Assembly (NCBI RefSeq): GCF_000717335.1
Contig: NZ_JNYZ01000033.1
Coordinates: 1-64,000 of the forward strand
Length of the DNA: 64,000 bases
Reading direction: 5' to 3'
Source of the DNA: Amycolatopsis jejuensis
GTDB taxonomy: Bacteria > Actinomycetota > Actinomycetes > Mycobacteriales > Pseudonocardiaceae
Below are positions 25,730 to 33,506 of the stretch, one piece after another. Position 1 is the stretch's first letter; each line of letters begins with the position of its first letter. The position numbers and the translations under genes were made by a program. Under the pieces are notes generated by a model. It ran no database searches, was not told the origin of the DNA, and saw only the letters and a list, made by a program, of their open reading frames with translations.

Positions 25730-26643
25730 CGCTCGGACTCCCCGGTCAAGGCAAGGAACGCGGCTTCGAGCGGCGATACCACCGGCGCCAGCTCCCGCAC
25801 CGCGATCCCCGCGCGCACCAGCCGCGTCACCAGGTCGTCCAGCGCGGGCACTCCCCCGCGTACGACCAGCAACTCGTCCGCCGCTTGGACCACCTGGATC
25901 CCGGGCGTTTCGGCCACCGACCGTTGGGCCGCTTCGGTATCGGAAGTCCGGAGCCGGTAGTCGAGCTCGGCGCTCTCGGCCGACAGCTTGCCCAGAGGTC
26001 CGGCGAAAACTACGCGGCCGGTCGCGACGATCGTGACTTCCGAGCACAGCGCTTCGACGTCGTCCATGCGATGGCTCGACAGCACCACCGTCACCCCGTC
26101 GGCGGCAAGGCGGTCCAGCACCCGGCGGACCTGCTTCGCCCCGGCCGGATCGAGCCCGTTCGACGGCTCGTCCAAGACCAGCAGCCGGGGTTTCGACAGC
26201 AACGCCGCGGCCAGCCCGAGGCGCTGCCGCATCCCGAGCGAGAACCCGCGGACCCGGTCGTCCGCGACATCGGTCAGCCCGACCTCTTCAAGTACCTCGT
26301 CGATCGACGCGGTGCTCGCCGCTCCGCCCAGCAGCCCGGCCAGCGCAAGCAGGTTCCGCCGTGCGCTCAGCGCCGGGTAGAGCCCCGGCCCGTCGACGAA
26401 GCCGGCCACCCCGGCGGGGGTCGCCGATTTGCCGACCGGCTCGCCGAGGATTTCGAGACTGCCCTCGTCCGCGGCCGACAGCCCGAGCAGCAGGCCCAGC
26501 AACGTCGTCTTCCCGGCGCCGTTGGGCCCGACCACCCCGTGGATCCGGCCCTGCTCCGCCTCGAAATCGATCCCGTCGAGCGCGACGACGTCACCAAAGC
26601 TCTTGGTGAGACCGCGGGCGCGGACCGCGAGCGTTCTGTCCAT
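25726..26643 (-). CDS. ABC-2 type transporter ATP-binding protein
   Basis: A 305-residue ATPase with Walker A GPNGAGKTT, signature FSLGMRQR, Walker B LLVLDEP and switch LSSHRMD, plus a C-terminal 80-residue extension typical of DrrA/CcmA-type drug or lipid exporters. I chose ATG 26643: its Shine-Dalgarno GGAAGGA lies 2 nt inside a perfect hairpin (26645-26673). It forms an exporter with the next permease. The cargo is unknown. Confidence 0.9.
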   Translation of the reverse strand: MDRTLAVRARGLTKSFGDVVALDGIDFEAEQGRIHGVVGPNGAGKTTLLGLLLGLSAADEGSLEILGEPVGKSATPAGVAGFVDGPGLYPALSARRNLLALAGLLGGAASTASIDEVLEEVGLTDVADDRVRGFSLGMRQRLGLAAALLSKPRLLVLDEPSNGLDPAGAKQVRRVLDRLAADGVTVVLSSHRMDDVEALCSEVTIVATGRVVFAGPLGKLSAESAELDYRLRTSDTEAAQRSVAETPGIQVVQAADELLVVRGGVPALDDLVTRLVRAGIAVRELAPVVSPLEAAFLALTGESER

Positions 26644-26644
26644 G

Positions 26645-26673
26645 AGTTCCTTCCGTCGCAACCGGAAGGAACT
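26645..26673 (-). promoter_or_regulatory. Perfect hairpin enclosing the Shine-Dalgarno of the ABC exporter operon
   Basis: AGTTCCTTCCG and CGGAAGGAACT pair over 11 bp with a 7-nt loop. On the mRNA the 3' arm contains GGAAGGA and ends one base before the AUG, so the ribosome site is fully buried. It could act as translational control, or as a DNA operator dyad. The next 110 bp to the left of the neighbouring terminator hold no gene. Confidence 0.6.
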
Positions 26674-26781
26674 TAGGTACCCGAACCAACTTGAGAGGGC
26701 GCGGCGGCCGAACGGCCGGGAAACCAGGCATGGCCAGCGAGTGCGCTACCTGTCCCCTTGCCGTCGGTTGGGCGTCCGCTT

Positions 26782-26812
26782 ACCTGGCCCGCCTGTCTCA
26801 AGCGGGCCAGGT
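26782..26812 (-). terminator. Terminator hairpin of the MFS-SDR-IlvD-ABM operon
   Basis: ACCTGGCCCGC and GCGGGCCAGGT pair perfectly over 11 bp around a 9-nt loop that contains the ABM stop codon (26798-26800). No T-tract follows. It ends the leftward operon before the divergent region of the ABC exporter. Confidence 0.75.
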
Positions 26813-27130
26813 GGGGGTGACCTCGCCCATCTCGACCCAGGCGTCGCCGGGCAGCTCCTGGTAGTTCAGCGACGGCTTCTTCGTGACCCACCTGCCGAGA
26901 TCGACGAAGAACTGCTGGGCATAGGGGGTCTTGACATGCTCGCCGCCCGCGTCCCCGTCGCGGAAGACCTCGATCACGGCGAACTCGTCCGGATCGTCGC
27001 CGTGCTGGTAGTAGTCGAACGACACGTTCCCTGGCTCGCTGCGCACTTTGGCCGTGTATTCGGCGATCCCGGTGCGCCACTCGTCGCGGCGGTCCGGCCT
27101 GATCTGGAGCTGGATGACGATAAGGATCAC
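26798..27130 (-). CDS. Antibiotic biosynthesis monooxygenase (ABM/YgiN-like) domain protein
   Basis: A 110-residue ferredoxin-like-fold protein. Its elements are MILIVIQLQIRPDRRDEWRT, ISFDYYQH-type strand (VSFDYYQHGDDPDEFAVIEV) and FFVDLGRWVTKK. Members are cofactor-free quinol monooxygenases or detoxifying enzymes. It follows the IlvD-type dehydratase by 46 bp and is probably co-transcribed. The role in the pathway is unknown, perhaps oxidation of a quinol-like intermediate. Confidence 0.85.
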   Translation of the reverse strand: MILIVIQLQIRPDRRDEWRTGIAEYTAKVRSEPGNVSFDYYQHGDDPDEFAVIEVFRDGDAGGEHVKTPYAQQFFVDLGRWVTKKPSLNYQELPGDAWVEMGEVTPTWPA

Positions 27131-27176
27131 GAGCTGTGCCTCCGGATGGTTGCTGGTGCGGTTCCCGAATCGAGGG

Positions 27177-28883
27177 TCAGGGGTCCATCTCCCACTGGAC
27201 GTTCCCGCTATGGGTCACGGCGCCTTGGTTGGCCGGTCCGACAGTAGCGGCGTATTTCTCCAGCAGCCCGCCGTGCGGCCGAGCCGGGGCTGGCCGGGGT
27301 AACGCCCGGCGCGCGTCCAGCTCGGCTTCGTCAAGCTCGACCTGGAGCGTGCTGACGCCGTCGCGCGCGTCGATGGCGATGATGTCGCCGTCCTGGAGCA
27401 ACCCGATCGGTCCGTCGCAGGCGGCTTCGGGGGAAAGATAGCCGATGCACATACCACGCGTCGCGCCCGAAAACCGGCCGTCGGTGATCAGCGCTACGCG
27501 TTCTCCCATGCCCTGGCCGTAAAGCAGCGCGGTGATCCCCAGCATCTCGCGCATCCCGGGGCCACCGCGCGGTCCTTCGTTGCGGATCACGATCACGTCA
27601 CCGGGCGAATAGGCCATCTCACGCACGGCGGACAGGCAGGATTCTTCCGACTCGAAAACCCGCGCCGGTCCCCGGTGTTCGAGCCGGGTGAGGCCTGCCG
27701 TCTTCAGCAGTGCACCGTCCGGCGCGAGATTGCCTTTCAACACCGTCACTCCCCCGGTGGCGGCAATCGGCGCACTGCAGTTGCGAACCACTTCGCCGTC
27801 GGGTGCGGTCACCGCGGCGAGTTCGTCCGCCAGCGTCCGCCCGGTGACGGTCAGGCAGTCGCCGTGCAGATGACCGCCGTCGAGCAGGGCCTTGAGGATC
27901 ACCGGAGCCCCGCCGATCTGGAAGACGTCCTTCGCCAGAAAGCGGCCGCCCGGCTTGAGGTCGGCGATCAGCGGCGTCCGCGCGAGCACGGCGGCGACGT
28001 CGTCGAGATCGAAGCGGATGCCCGCTTCGTTGGCGATGGCGGGAAGGTGCAGCGGCACATTGGTCGACCCACCGGTGGCCGCGACGACGGCGCAGGCGTT
28101 CTCGAGCGCTTGACGGGTCACGAGGTCCCGGGGCAGCGGCCCGCCGCCGAGCACCGCCTGCATCAGCACCTTTCCGGCCCTGCGCGCCATCGGGGCGCGG
28201 GCGGAATAGACCGCGGGGATCATCGACGAGCCGAGAACGGCCAGGCCCAGCGCTTCGGACACCATCCCCATGGTGTTGGCGGTGTATTGCCCCGCGCAAG
28301 CACCCGCCGTCGGCAGGCAAGCCCGCGCCATGGCTTCCAGTTCCTCCTGCGTGGCCTCGTCCGCCAGCACCCGGCCGATCATCTCGTAGGTGTCGACGAT
28401 GTTGATGTCGCGTCCGCCGAGATGCCCCGGCAAGGCCGCCCCGCCGTAGAGGAAAACAGCGGGAACATTGCACCGCACGATTCCCATCAGGAGCCCGGGC
28501 ATGTTCTTGTCACAGCCGCCGGCCGCGAATACGCCGTCCCACTGATGGGCGCGGACGGTCGCTTCCACGCTGTCGGCGATCAGTTCCCGCGAGATGAGCG
28601 AAAAGCGCATGCCCGAATGGGCCACGGATAATCCGTCCGAAACGGAAACCACCGGACATTCGTGCGCCGTTCCGCCGCCCGCGTAGATGCCGGTCTTGGC
28701 GTGCAAAGCCTGGTCACGCAATGCCGTATTGCACGGGCTCATCTCGCCGCCGGTGTGGATCACCGCGACGTGCGGCCGGTGGAGATCCTCGTCGTCCTCC
28801 CCCAGCGCGTAGAGGAAGCTGCGGGTGGTCGTCCGGACCACTCCCTCGCGGATGACCTCGGAGCGAAACCTTCGGGACGGCAC
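27177..28883 (-). CDS. IlvD/Edd-family dehydratase (dihydroxy-acid or sugar-acid dehydratase)
   Basis: A 568-residue protein of the IlvD/Edd family, which removes water from 2,3-dihydroxy or sugar acids using an Fe-S cluster and Mg2+. The three expected cysteines are present: SPCN (51), GGCDKNMPG (123) and LPTAGACAGQYTANTMG (about 193). The start is GTG 28883 with GAGGGAG upstream; the frame stays open upstream through the neighbouring gene. It sits with an MFS carrier, an SDR and a GntR regulator rather than with ilv genes, so a catabolic sugar-acid or similar role is more likely than valine/isoleucine synthesis. Confidence 0.9.
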   Translation of the reverse strand: MPSRRFRSEVIREGVVRTTTRSFLYALGEDDEDLHRPHVAVIHTGGEMSPCNTALRDQALHAKTGIYAGGGTAHECPVVSVSDGLSVAHSGMRFSLISRELIADSVEATVRAHQWDGVFAAGGCDKNMPGLLMGIVRCNVPAVFLYGGAALPGHLGGRDINIVDTYEMIGRVLADEATQEELEAMARACLPTAGACAGQYTANTMGMVSEALGLAVLGSSMIPAVYSARAPMARRAGKVLMQAVLGGGPLPRDLVTRQALENACAVVAATGGSTNVPLHLPAIANEAGIRFDLDDVAAVLARTPLIADLKPGGRFLAKDVFQIGGAPVILKALLDGGHLHGDCLTVTGRTLADELAAVTAPDGEVVRNCSAPIAATGGVTVLKGNLAPDGALLKTAGLTRLEHRGPARVFESEESCLSAVREMAYSPGDVIVIRNEGPRGGPGMREMLGITALLYGQGMGERVALITDGRFSGATRGMCIGYLSPEAACDGPIGLLQDGDIIAIDARDGVSTLQVELDEAELDARRALPRPAPARPHGGLLEKYAATVGPANQGAVTHSGNVQWEMDP

Positions 28884-28884
28884 C

Positions 28885-29838
28885 TCAACTCCCTCGATGG
28901 GAAACCGTGAAACTCTTGCACCTGATCTCGGCGCCCTGGCCGAACAACCGGCTTTCCGGCCTGCTTTCGGTGTCGACATAGCGCTGTGGATGGGGGGCAC
29001 CGCGCTTCGGGTCGAAGAACATCGGATAGCCGTAAAGATCGACGAGGCCGGGGCCGCCGTCGAGGGACGCGTCCATCAGCGTGAACATGCCGAGGCCGCA
29101 CTGCAGCTGGTTGACCCGGGCGAGCTGGTCGTCACCGCCGACGTCGATGGCCAGGTAACGGCGATCGATCCGATGTCCGACCCGGGTGATCTCGAAGACG
29201 AGTTCACCGTCGGCGAACCAGCGCGCCACCCCGGAATCGCGGTCGTAGGAAACGGCGAGCCGATGCCAGTCATCGGGGGTCCGCGAACCGACCGGCACCG
29301 CGAAGGAGAACGCGGCATAGTCGCCGAAGGTATCGCGCGCGAAAGGTGCCCGCTCGTACATCGCGAAGATTTCGGTGTTGGTGAGGAAGAAATTGAACAC
29401 GATGTTTGATTCGGCATCCATGGCGACCAAAGCCGCGGCACCGAGCCGGAAGTCGCTTTCGGCGTCGCGGACTGCGGCGCCGAACGGATGCCGCGCGGTG
29501 CCGTACGTACGACCGCCCAGCAGGGCTTCGACGTGAATCGCCTTGCCGGATGGCGTATCGAAGCCGGTGAATCCGCCGGACGATTGGTGGTCGACCGAGG
29601 CCACCCATTTCACGTGATCGAGGACCCCGGGATGCGGCGCGTCCGGCGGAACCTGCGGCATGGTCTGGGTAAAGGCCGGTTCGCCCGAATCCGGATTGAC
29701 GCCCTTCGCTTTTACCGTGAGGCCGTCACCGATGGTCACGACCGCATCGGCGGGCCGGAAATCGCCCTCCTCGTGCGAGCTCCATCCGGATGGGAAGCCG
29801 CTGGTGAAGTCGTCGGACCAGACGACACCCCCGGTCAC
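28885..29838 (-). CDS. DUF6081-like protein of unknown function
   Basis: A 317-residue protein starting at a GTG that overlaps the SDR stop as GTGA. It begins VTGGVVWSDDFTSGFPSGW and contains many beta-type stretches (AAFSFAVPVGSRTPDDWHRL, SYDRDSGVARWFADGELVFE), the look of a concanavalin/LamG-like sandwich. It has no signal peptide, so it is cytoplasmic. I recognise it only as resembling the DUF6081 group. One base separates it from the IlvD-type gene, so the two probably act in the same pathway. Confidence 0.6.
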   Translation of the reverse strand: MTGGVVWSDDFTSGFPSGWSSHEEGDFRPADAVVTIGDGLTVKAKGVNPDSGEPAFTQTMPQVPPDAPHPGVLDHVKWVASVDHQSSGGFTGFDTPSGKAIHVEALLGGRTYGTARHPFGAAVRDAESDFRLGAAALVAMDAESNIVFNFFLTNTEIFAMYERAPFARDTFGDYAAFSFAVPVGSRTPDDWHRLAVSYDRDSGVARWFADGELVFEITRVGHRIDRRYLAIDVGGDDQLARVNQLQCGLGMFTLMDASLDGGPGLVDLYGYPMFFDPKRGAPHPQRYVDTESRPESRLFGQGAEIRCKSFTVSHRGS

Positions 29839-30614
29839 ACCGGCACCTTCACCGACATGCCGCCATCGACGACAATGGTCTGCCCGGTGACATAACTCGC
29901 CTGATCCGAAGCCAGGAAAAGCATGGTGTGCGCAACGTCCTCCGGTTCTCCCAGCCGCCGGACCGGAATGGCGGCCGCAACTTCGGCCTGCCGCTCGGGC
30001 CCGCCCAGCTCTCGCAAGGCATCGGTGAGGATCGTCCCCGGCTCGACCCCGTTCACCGTGATGCGATCGGGCGCATATTCCAGCGCGGCACCGATGATGA
30101 ACCCATTCAGACCTGCTTTCGAGGCACCGTAATGCACCATACCCGGGGCCGAAAAGCGCGGGCCGCTGAGCGAGGAAGTGAACAAGAGCCGGGGCGACGG
30201 CGCTTCGCGCAGCATCGGCGCCGCGGCTTTGGTCAGCCAGAAGGCCGCCTTGAGATTGACGTTCAGGGTGCGGTCCAGGTCCTCTTCGCTGATCTCGTCG
30301 ACCGTCCCCAATGGACACTCCCCGGCATTGTGCACGACGATGTCGATCCGGCCGAACAGGCGGACGGTCTCCTCGATCAGCGAGAAAGCCGCGGCGCGGT
30401 GGGCGAGATCGACGAGCACGAGCTTGCCGGTCCCGCCTTCTGCTTCGATCAGCCGGACCGTTTCCTCGCCGGGTCCGGCGGTGCGGGTCGCGACGACGAG
30501 GTTTGCCCCGGCCCGCGCGAACACGCGGGCGATCGCGCGCCCGATACCGCGTCCGGCACCGGTGACGACGGCGACCCGATCGTCCAGCCGGAAGGGCGGA
30601 ATGGTGTCCGTCAC
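29835..30614 (-). CDS. Short-chain dehydrogenase/reductase
   Basis: A 259-residue classical SDR. The cofactor motif is TGAGRGIG (about residues 17-24), NAG is in VVHNAGECP, the active Ser lies in LLFTSSLSG and the YxxxK pair is in YGASKAGLNG. The C-terminal FLASDQASYVTGQTIVVDGG is standard. The start is GTG 30614, which overlaps the MFS stop as GTGA. It would oxidise or reduce a hydroxyl of the pathway substrate, giving the dehydratase or a neighbour its substrate. Confidence 0.92.
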   Translation of the reverse strand: MTDTIPPFRLDDRVAVVTGAGRGIGRAIARVFARAGANLVVATRTAGPGEETVRLIEAEGGTGKLVLVDLAHRAAAFSLIEETVRLFGRIDIVVHNAGECPLGTVDEISEEDLDRTLNVNLKAAFWLTKAAAPMLREAPSPRLLFTSSLSGPRFSAPGMVHYGASKAGLNGFIIGAALEYAPDRITVNGVEPGTILTDALRELGGPERQAEVAAAIPVRRLGEPEDVAHTMLFLASDQASYVTGQTIVVDGGMSVKVPV

Positions 30615-31933
30615 GACGATACCTCGGCTTGCGGCAGTTCCTCGGCAACCGGATTGGCCGGCACGGGACGCCGTTTCACCAGCGTCCGTCCACAAAGGAA
30701 CGCGGCCCCGCAGAAGACACTCGCCCCGGCGCACACGATCGCGAGCGCAGCCCCGACACTGGACGGGCTGCCCATTGCCGTGGCGACAATGCTGACCAGG
30801 CTGGGCGCCAGCCCGAAGCTGACCACGATCTGCCCGGTCGAAATCACCGCCACGCAGAAACCGCGCAGCTCATTGGGAAGCAGAACCGTGACCAGGGTGA
30901 GGACCACCGAGATGATCATGGTGCCGGCCAGAAGAAATCCGGTAAGGCCGATGCTGGCGAACAACGCACCCGGGGCGAGCGCGAACAGCCCCAGCACTCC
31001 GCTCAGTGCCCCCAGCACGGTCAGCAACGTCATCGCGCGGGCCGCCCCGCCCGACCGGATGCAGCGATCGGCGGCGAAGCCACCCAAGATCGGACCGAGC
31101 AAGCCGCCCACCACGAGCGCGAGGCTCATGATGCCGTTGGCCGCGCCGATGCCCAGGTCGAAGTTGCGGGCCAACGTGGGGACGACCCACACCACGGTCG
31201 TACCGTCGGCAACACCGATCGCCATCACGCCGCACAGCAGCGGCCCGGAGACTCGCCGGAAAGCCCAGAGCTCACGCGCGGATTTCGCGACGGTGGGCCG
31301 TACTTGGGCGATCTCCTTGCGTTCCTGTTCGCGCAGAAGAAACGACAGCAGCAACACCGCGAGCAAGGGAATGCTCAGCACGAGCGTGCCCGGCCGCCAC
31401 ATGTCGGGGGAATGGAAAAGCGCGGCGACCCCGGCCCCCGCGGCGAATGCAGCAGCCATACCCACGATCTGCGAAACCCCGTAAACCATACTGCCGCGCC
31501 CCCGCTGCGAGCGCGGGAACAGGTCGGCCAGCAGGGAAATCACCGCAATACCGACGGCTGCGGTCGAGAAACCGATGATGAATCGCGCGACGAGCAACAT
31601 CGGCAGGTTGGAGCTCAGCGCCGTGAGAAGGGTGCCCACGAGGTTCAGCAGGCAGAAGACGGCCAGGAGGCGGGCCCGGTTGAACCGGTCCACCAGCAGG
31701 CCGACCGGAACGCCGCCGAGTACGGCCGGGATGGCCATCGCCGTACCCATCACCAGCGCGATCTGGTTGTCACTGAGATGCAGGTTGGCCTGCAACGGCT
31801 CCTGCAGCGAGTTCAGCGCCGTGCGGCAGAAGAATGACGCTCCGACGAAGACCGCGAGAAACGCCACTGTCGTTTTCCGGCCCGGTGCGAGGGAGAACGG
31901 CGCACTCGATTTCGGGCGGGACACCTTTGTCAT
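30611..31933 (-). CDS. MFS transporter
   Basis: A 440-residue carrier with twelve probable helices. The loop 2-3 signature appears as GVPVGLLVDRFNRARLL. The central loop (LREQERKEIAQVRPTVAKSA) divides the halves. The second half repeats a related motif at GFAADRCIRSGG. GGAGG lies upstream of the ATG. As the first gene of the GntR-controlled operon with SDR and IlvD-type enzymes, uptake of the carbon source is more likely than drug export. Confidence 0.88.
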   Translation of the reverse strand: MTKVSRPKSSAPFSLAPGRKTTVAFLAVFVGASFFCRTALNSLQEPLQANLHLSDNQIALVMGTAMAIPAVLGGVPVGLLVDRFNRARLLAVFCLLNLVGTLLTALSSNLPMLLVARFIIGFSTAAVGIAVISLLADLFPRSQRGRGSMVYGVSQIVGMAAAFAAGAGVAALFHSPDMWRPGTLVLSIPLLAVLLLSFLLREQERKEIAQVRPTVAKSARELWAFRRVSGPLLCGVMAIGVADGTTVVWVVPTLARNFDLGIGAANGIMSLALVVGGLLGPILGGFAADRCIRSGGAARAMTLLTVLGALSGVLGLFALAPGALFASIGLTGFLLAGTMIISVVLTLVTVLLPNELRGFCVAVISTGQIVVSFGLAPSLVSIVATAMGSPSSVGAALAIVCAGASVFCGAAFLCGRTLVKRRPVPANPVAEELPQAEVSS

Positions 31934-32059
31934 GCCGGGAACCTCCGGTCAGCGGGAAGTCCGCGAAAGACTCAGCGGACCCCGGTCTTGGGGCATCGAG
32001 TTCTGCTCGGGCATCCGGCGCACCGGTCGGGTGCGGCGGATCCCGCAAGGGAAGGAAAG

Positions 32060-32081
32060 CCCTGCTCCGCGCGAAGCAGGG
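32060..32081 (-). promoter_or_regulatory. Leader hairpin of the MFS operon
   Basis: CCCTGCT and AGCAGGG pair over 7 bp with an 8-nt loop, between the putative divergent promoter (about 32160) and the MFS start at 31933. It would lie in the leader of the leftward mRNA. The 307 bp between MFS and GntR genes contain this hairpin, the operator at 32155 and no gene. Confidence 0.35.
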
Positions 32082-32154
32082 GAACTTGGCGGGTATCCCG
32101 GACCGGCCGGTCCTTGGTCTCAGGCACGATCTCTTCGTTGAGCCCGGCCGGGCG

Positions 32155-32172
32155 TAGGATATACACTATACC
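32155..32172. promoter_or_regulatory. Candidate GntR operator 1 and divergent promoter core
   Basis: TAGGATATACAC followed by TATACC forms an AT-rich island. It contains TANNNT hexamers on both strands (TACACT rightward, TATAGT leftward), so it could be the -10 region of both the MFS operon and the GntR gene. The nonamer TAGGATATA recurs in inverted orientation at 32986-32994, downstream of the GntR gene and ahead of the HIT-like gene. Confidence 0.55.
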
Positions 32173-32240
32173 GTAGCTCCACGGGTAGCCATGGTGCAAG
32201 GTTCGGATGCAGGGTTCGGCTGAAGCGAGGAGATTTCCCC

Positions 32241-32939
32241 ATGATGGCCTTGGAAAGCCAGCTCCGGTCGGTGGCGGGTGTGAACAGCTCCGCCGTGGAC
32301 CTGGTGACCTCCGAGATCCGCCGGGCCGTGCTCACCGGCGCGCTCCCGGCAGGCGAGCAGTTTTCCATCCGCGACCTGGCCGCCCAGCTGGGGGTCAGTC
32401 ACATCCCGATCCGGGAGGCGCTCCGCCGGCTCGAATCGCAGGGCCTGATCGTGCTGCGGCAGGCGCGCAGCGCGAGCGTCGCGCCGCTGTCATCGGACGA
32501 CATCGCGGCCATCTACCGCCTGCGCTACCGGATCGAACTGCCGCTGGCGGGCGCGTCGGCCGGGCGGCACACCCCGGCCGAAGCCGACCGGCTCGGCGAG
32601 CTCCTCGAGCAGATCCGCGACGTCGACCCGGAAATCGCCTGGCAGAGCCACCACGACTTTCACGAGGCACTGGTCCACCCGGCCGCGAATGCCTGGGACT
32701 ACCGGATGCTCGACACCCTGTGGCACGCCGCCGAGCGGTACACCCACCTCGTGTTCGAGCCCATGCAGGTCACCGAAAAAGAGCGTCGCCGCCGGTACGA
32801 GACCCACCGGCTGCTGCTGGACCTGACGCTCGCCGACGGTGCCGACGCGGCCGACGCCATGGCGGACGCACTGCGCGAGCACCTGGCGGCCAACGAGGCG
32901 CGGATCCTCGACAGCATCCGCGCCATCGAGAACCCCTGA
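32241..32939 (+). CDS. GntR-family regulator, FadR/FCD type
   Basis: A 232-residue regulator. The winged helix covers about residues 18-80: VTSEIRRAVLTGALPAGEQF, then DLAAQLGVSHIPIREALRRL and the wing GLIVLRQARSASV. The FCD ligand domain follows with metal-type residues in RLRYRIELPLA, FHEALVHPA and HRLLLD. The start ATG is doubled (32241, 32244) behind GAGGAG. FCD regulators usually respond to organic acids. Copies of one AT-rich nonamer at 32155 and 32986 bracket the gene, so it likely represses both the leftward MFS operon and the rightward HIT-aldolase-amidase set. Confidence 0.92.
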   Translation: MMALESQLRSVAGVNSSAVDLVTSEIRRAVLTGALPAGEQFSIRDLAAQLGVSHIPIREALRRLESQGLIVLRQARSASVAPLSSDDIAAIYRLRYRIELPLAGASAGRHTPAEADRLGELLEQIRDVDPEIAWQSHHDFHEALVHPAANAWDYRMLDTLWHAAERYTHLVFEPMQVTEKERRRRYETHRLLLDLTLADGADAADAMADALREHLAANEARILDSIRAIENP

Positions 32940-32950
32940 CCGATCGCATC

Positions 32951-32994
32951 TTGTGGCCCAAGCCACTCTCGCTTAGCATGGGTGATATATCCTA
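32951..32994 (+). promoter_or_regulatory. Promoter and candidate GntR operator 2
   Basis: TTGTGG (32951-32956) and TAGCAT (32974-32979) are spaced 17 bp, a fair promoter. Immediately downstream, where RNA should start, is TGATATATCCTA (32983-32994), the inverse of the TAGGATATA island upstream of the GntR gene. A repressor bound here would cover +1. Confidence 0.55.
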
Positions 32995-33014
32995 GCGAAT
33001 AGCGAGGAGGTCCA

Positions 33015-33068
33015 GTGTTCGTGCTGATCCTCGAACAGGCATTTCCCTCTCCGGCGGCCCCGACGTGA
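33015..33068 (+). CDS. 17-codon leader ORF coupled to the HIT-like gene
   Basis: AGGAGG (33005-33010) precedes GTG 33015, which opens a short frame MFVLILEQAFPSPAAPT ending in a TGA at 33066-33068. That stop overlaps the GTG start of the HIT-like gene as GTGA, while the HIT-like gene has no ribosome site of its own. The short ORF therefore appears to be the ribosome entry for the operon by reinitiation. A second GTG at 33021 could serve as start. Function of the peptide itself is unknown. Confidence 0.5.
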   Translation: MFVLILEQAFPSPAAPT

Positions 33069-33481
33069 GCACCTGCCTGCCGTGCGCCCTCGATGATGCG
33101 GACGACGAGGCGGTGGTCTATCGCGACCGCGCCTGGGCGTGCGAAGTGAGCGACGGCTACGAGGTTCCCGGGTGGTTCGTCCTGCGGCTCCGGCGACATA
33201 CGGAAGGGTGGACCGGACCCACCGCCGCGGAGCTGGCCGAGTTCGGCCCGCTGGCGCAGCGGCTGAGCGCCGCGATCCAGCAGGCCACTGGCGCACCGCG
33301 GGTGTACTTCATGAGCTTCGGCGAGAACTACCGGCACTTCCACTTCCTGGTCATCGCCCGCGACCCGGCACTCCAGCCGGACCGGCGCGGCGCCGCAATA
33401 CTGTCCCTGCTCCCCGACCACCGCGATCTCGCTGCTTCCCTCGCCGTCGCCGCGAAGGTGCGGACCGCACTGACCGCCTGA
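33065..33481 (+). CDS. HIT-like nucleotide-binding domain protein
   Basis: A 138-residue protein with the HIT outline: CLPCALDDADDEAVVYRDRA at the start, a central WFVLRLRRHTEG strand and YFMSFGENYRHFHFLVIARD near residue 95. The normal H-phi-H-phi-H motif is reduced to HFHF here, so the third histidine is missing. Catalysis like that of dinucleotide hydrolases is uncertain. It is translated from a GTG coupled to a short leader ORF and opens the rightward operon with class II aldolase and amidase. Confidence 0.65.
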   Translation: MSTCLPCALDDADDEAVVYRDRAWACEVSDGYEVPGWFVLRLRRHTEGWTGPTAAELAEFGPLAQRLSAAIQQATGAPRVYFMSFGENYRHFHFLVIARDPALQPDRRGAAILSLLPDHRDLAASLAVAAKVRTALTA

Positions 33482-33506
33482 GAAATCCCGACCCGGAAGG
33501 ACACCG

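Noticed and set aside
28885..30648. A single 587-codon minus-strand frame reading through the SDR and DUF6081-like genes
   Set aside because: The upstream half is an out-of-frame reading of the SDR. The GTGA overlap at 29835-29838 marks the true start of the DUF6081-like gene, so this is not a fusion.
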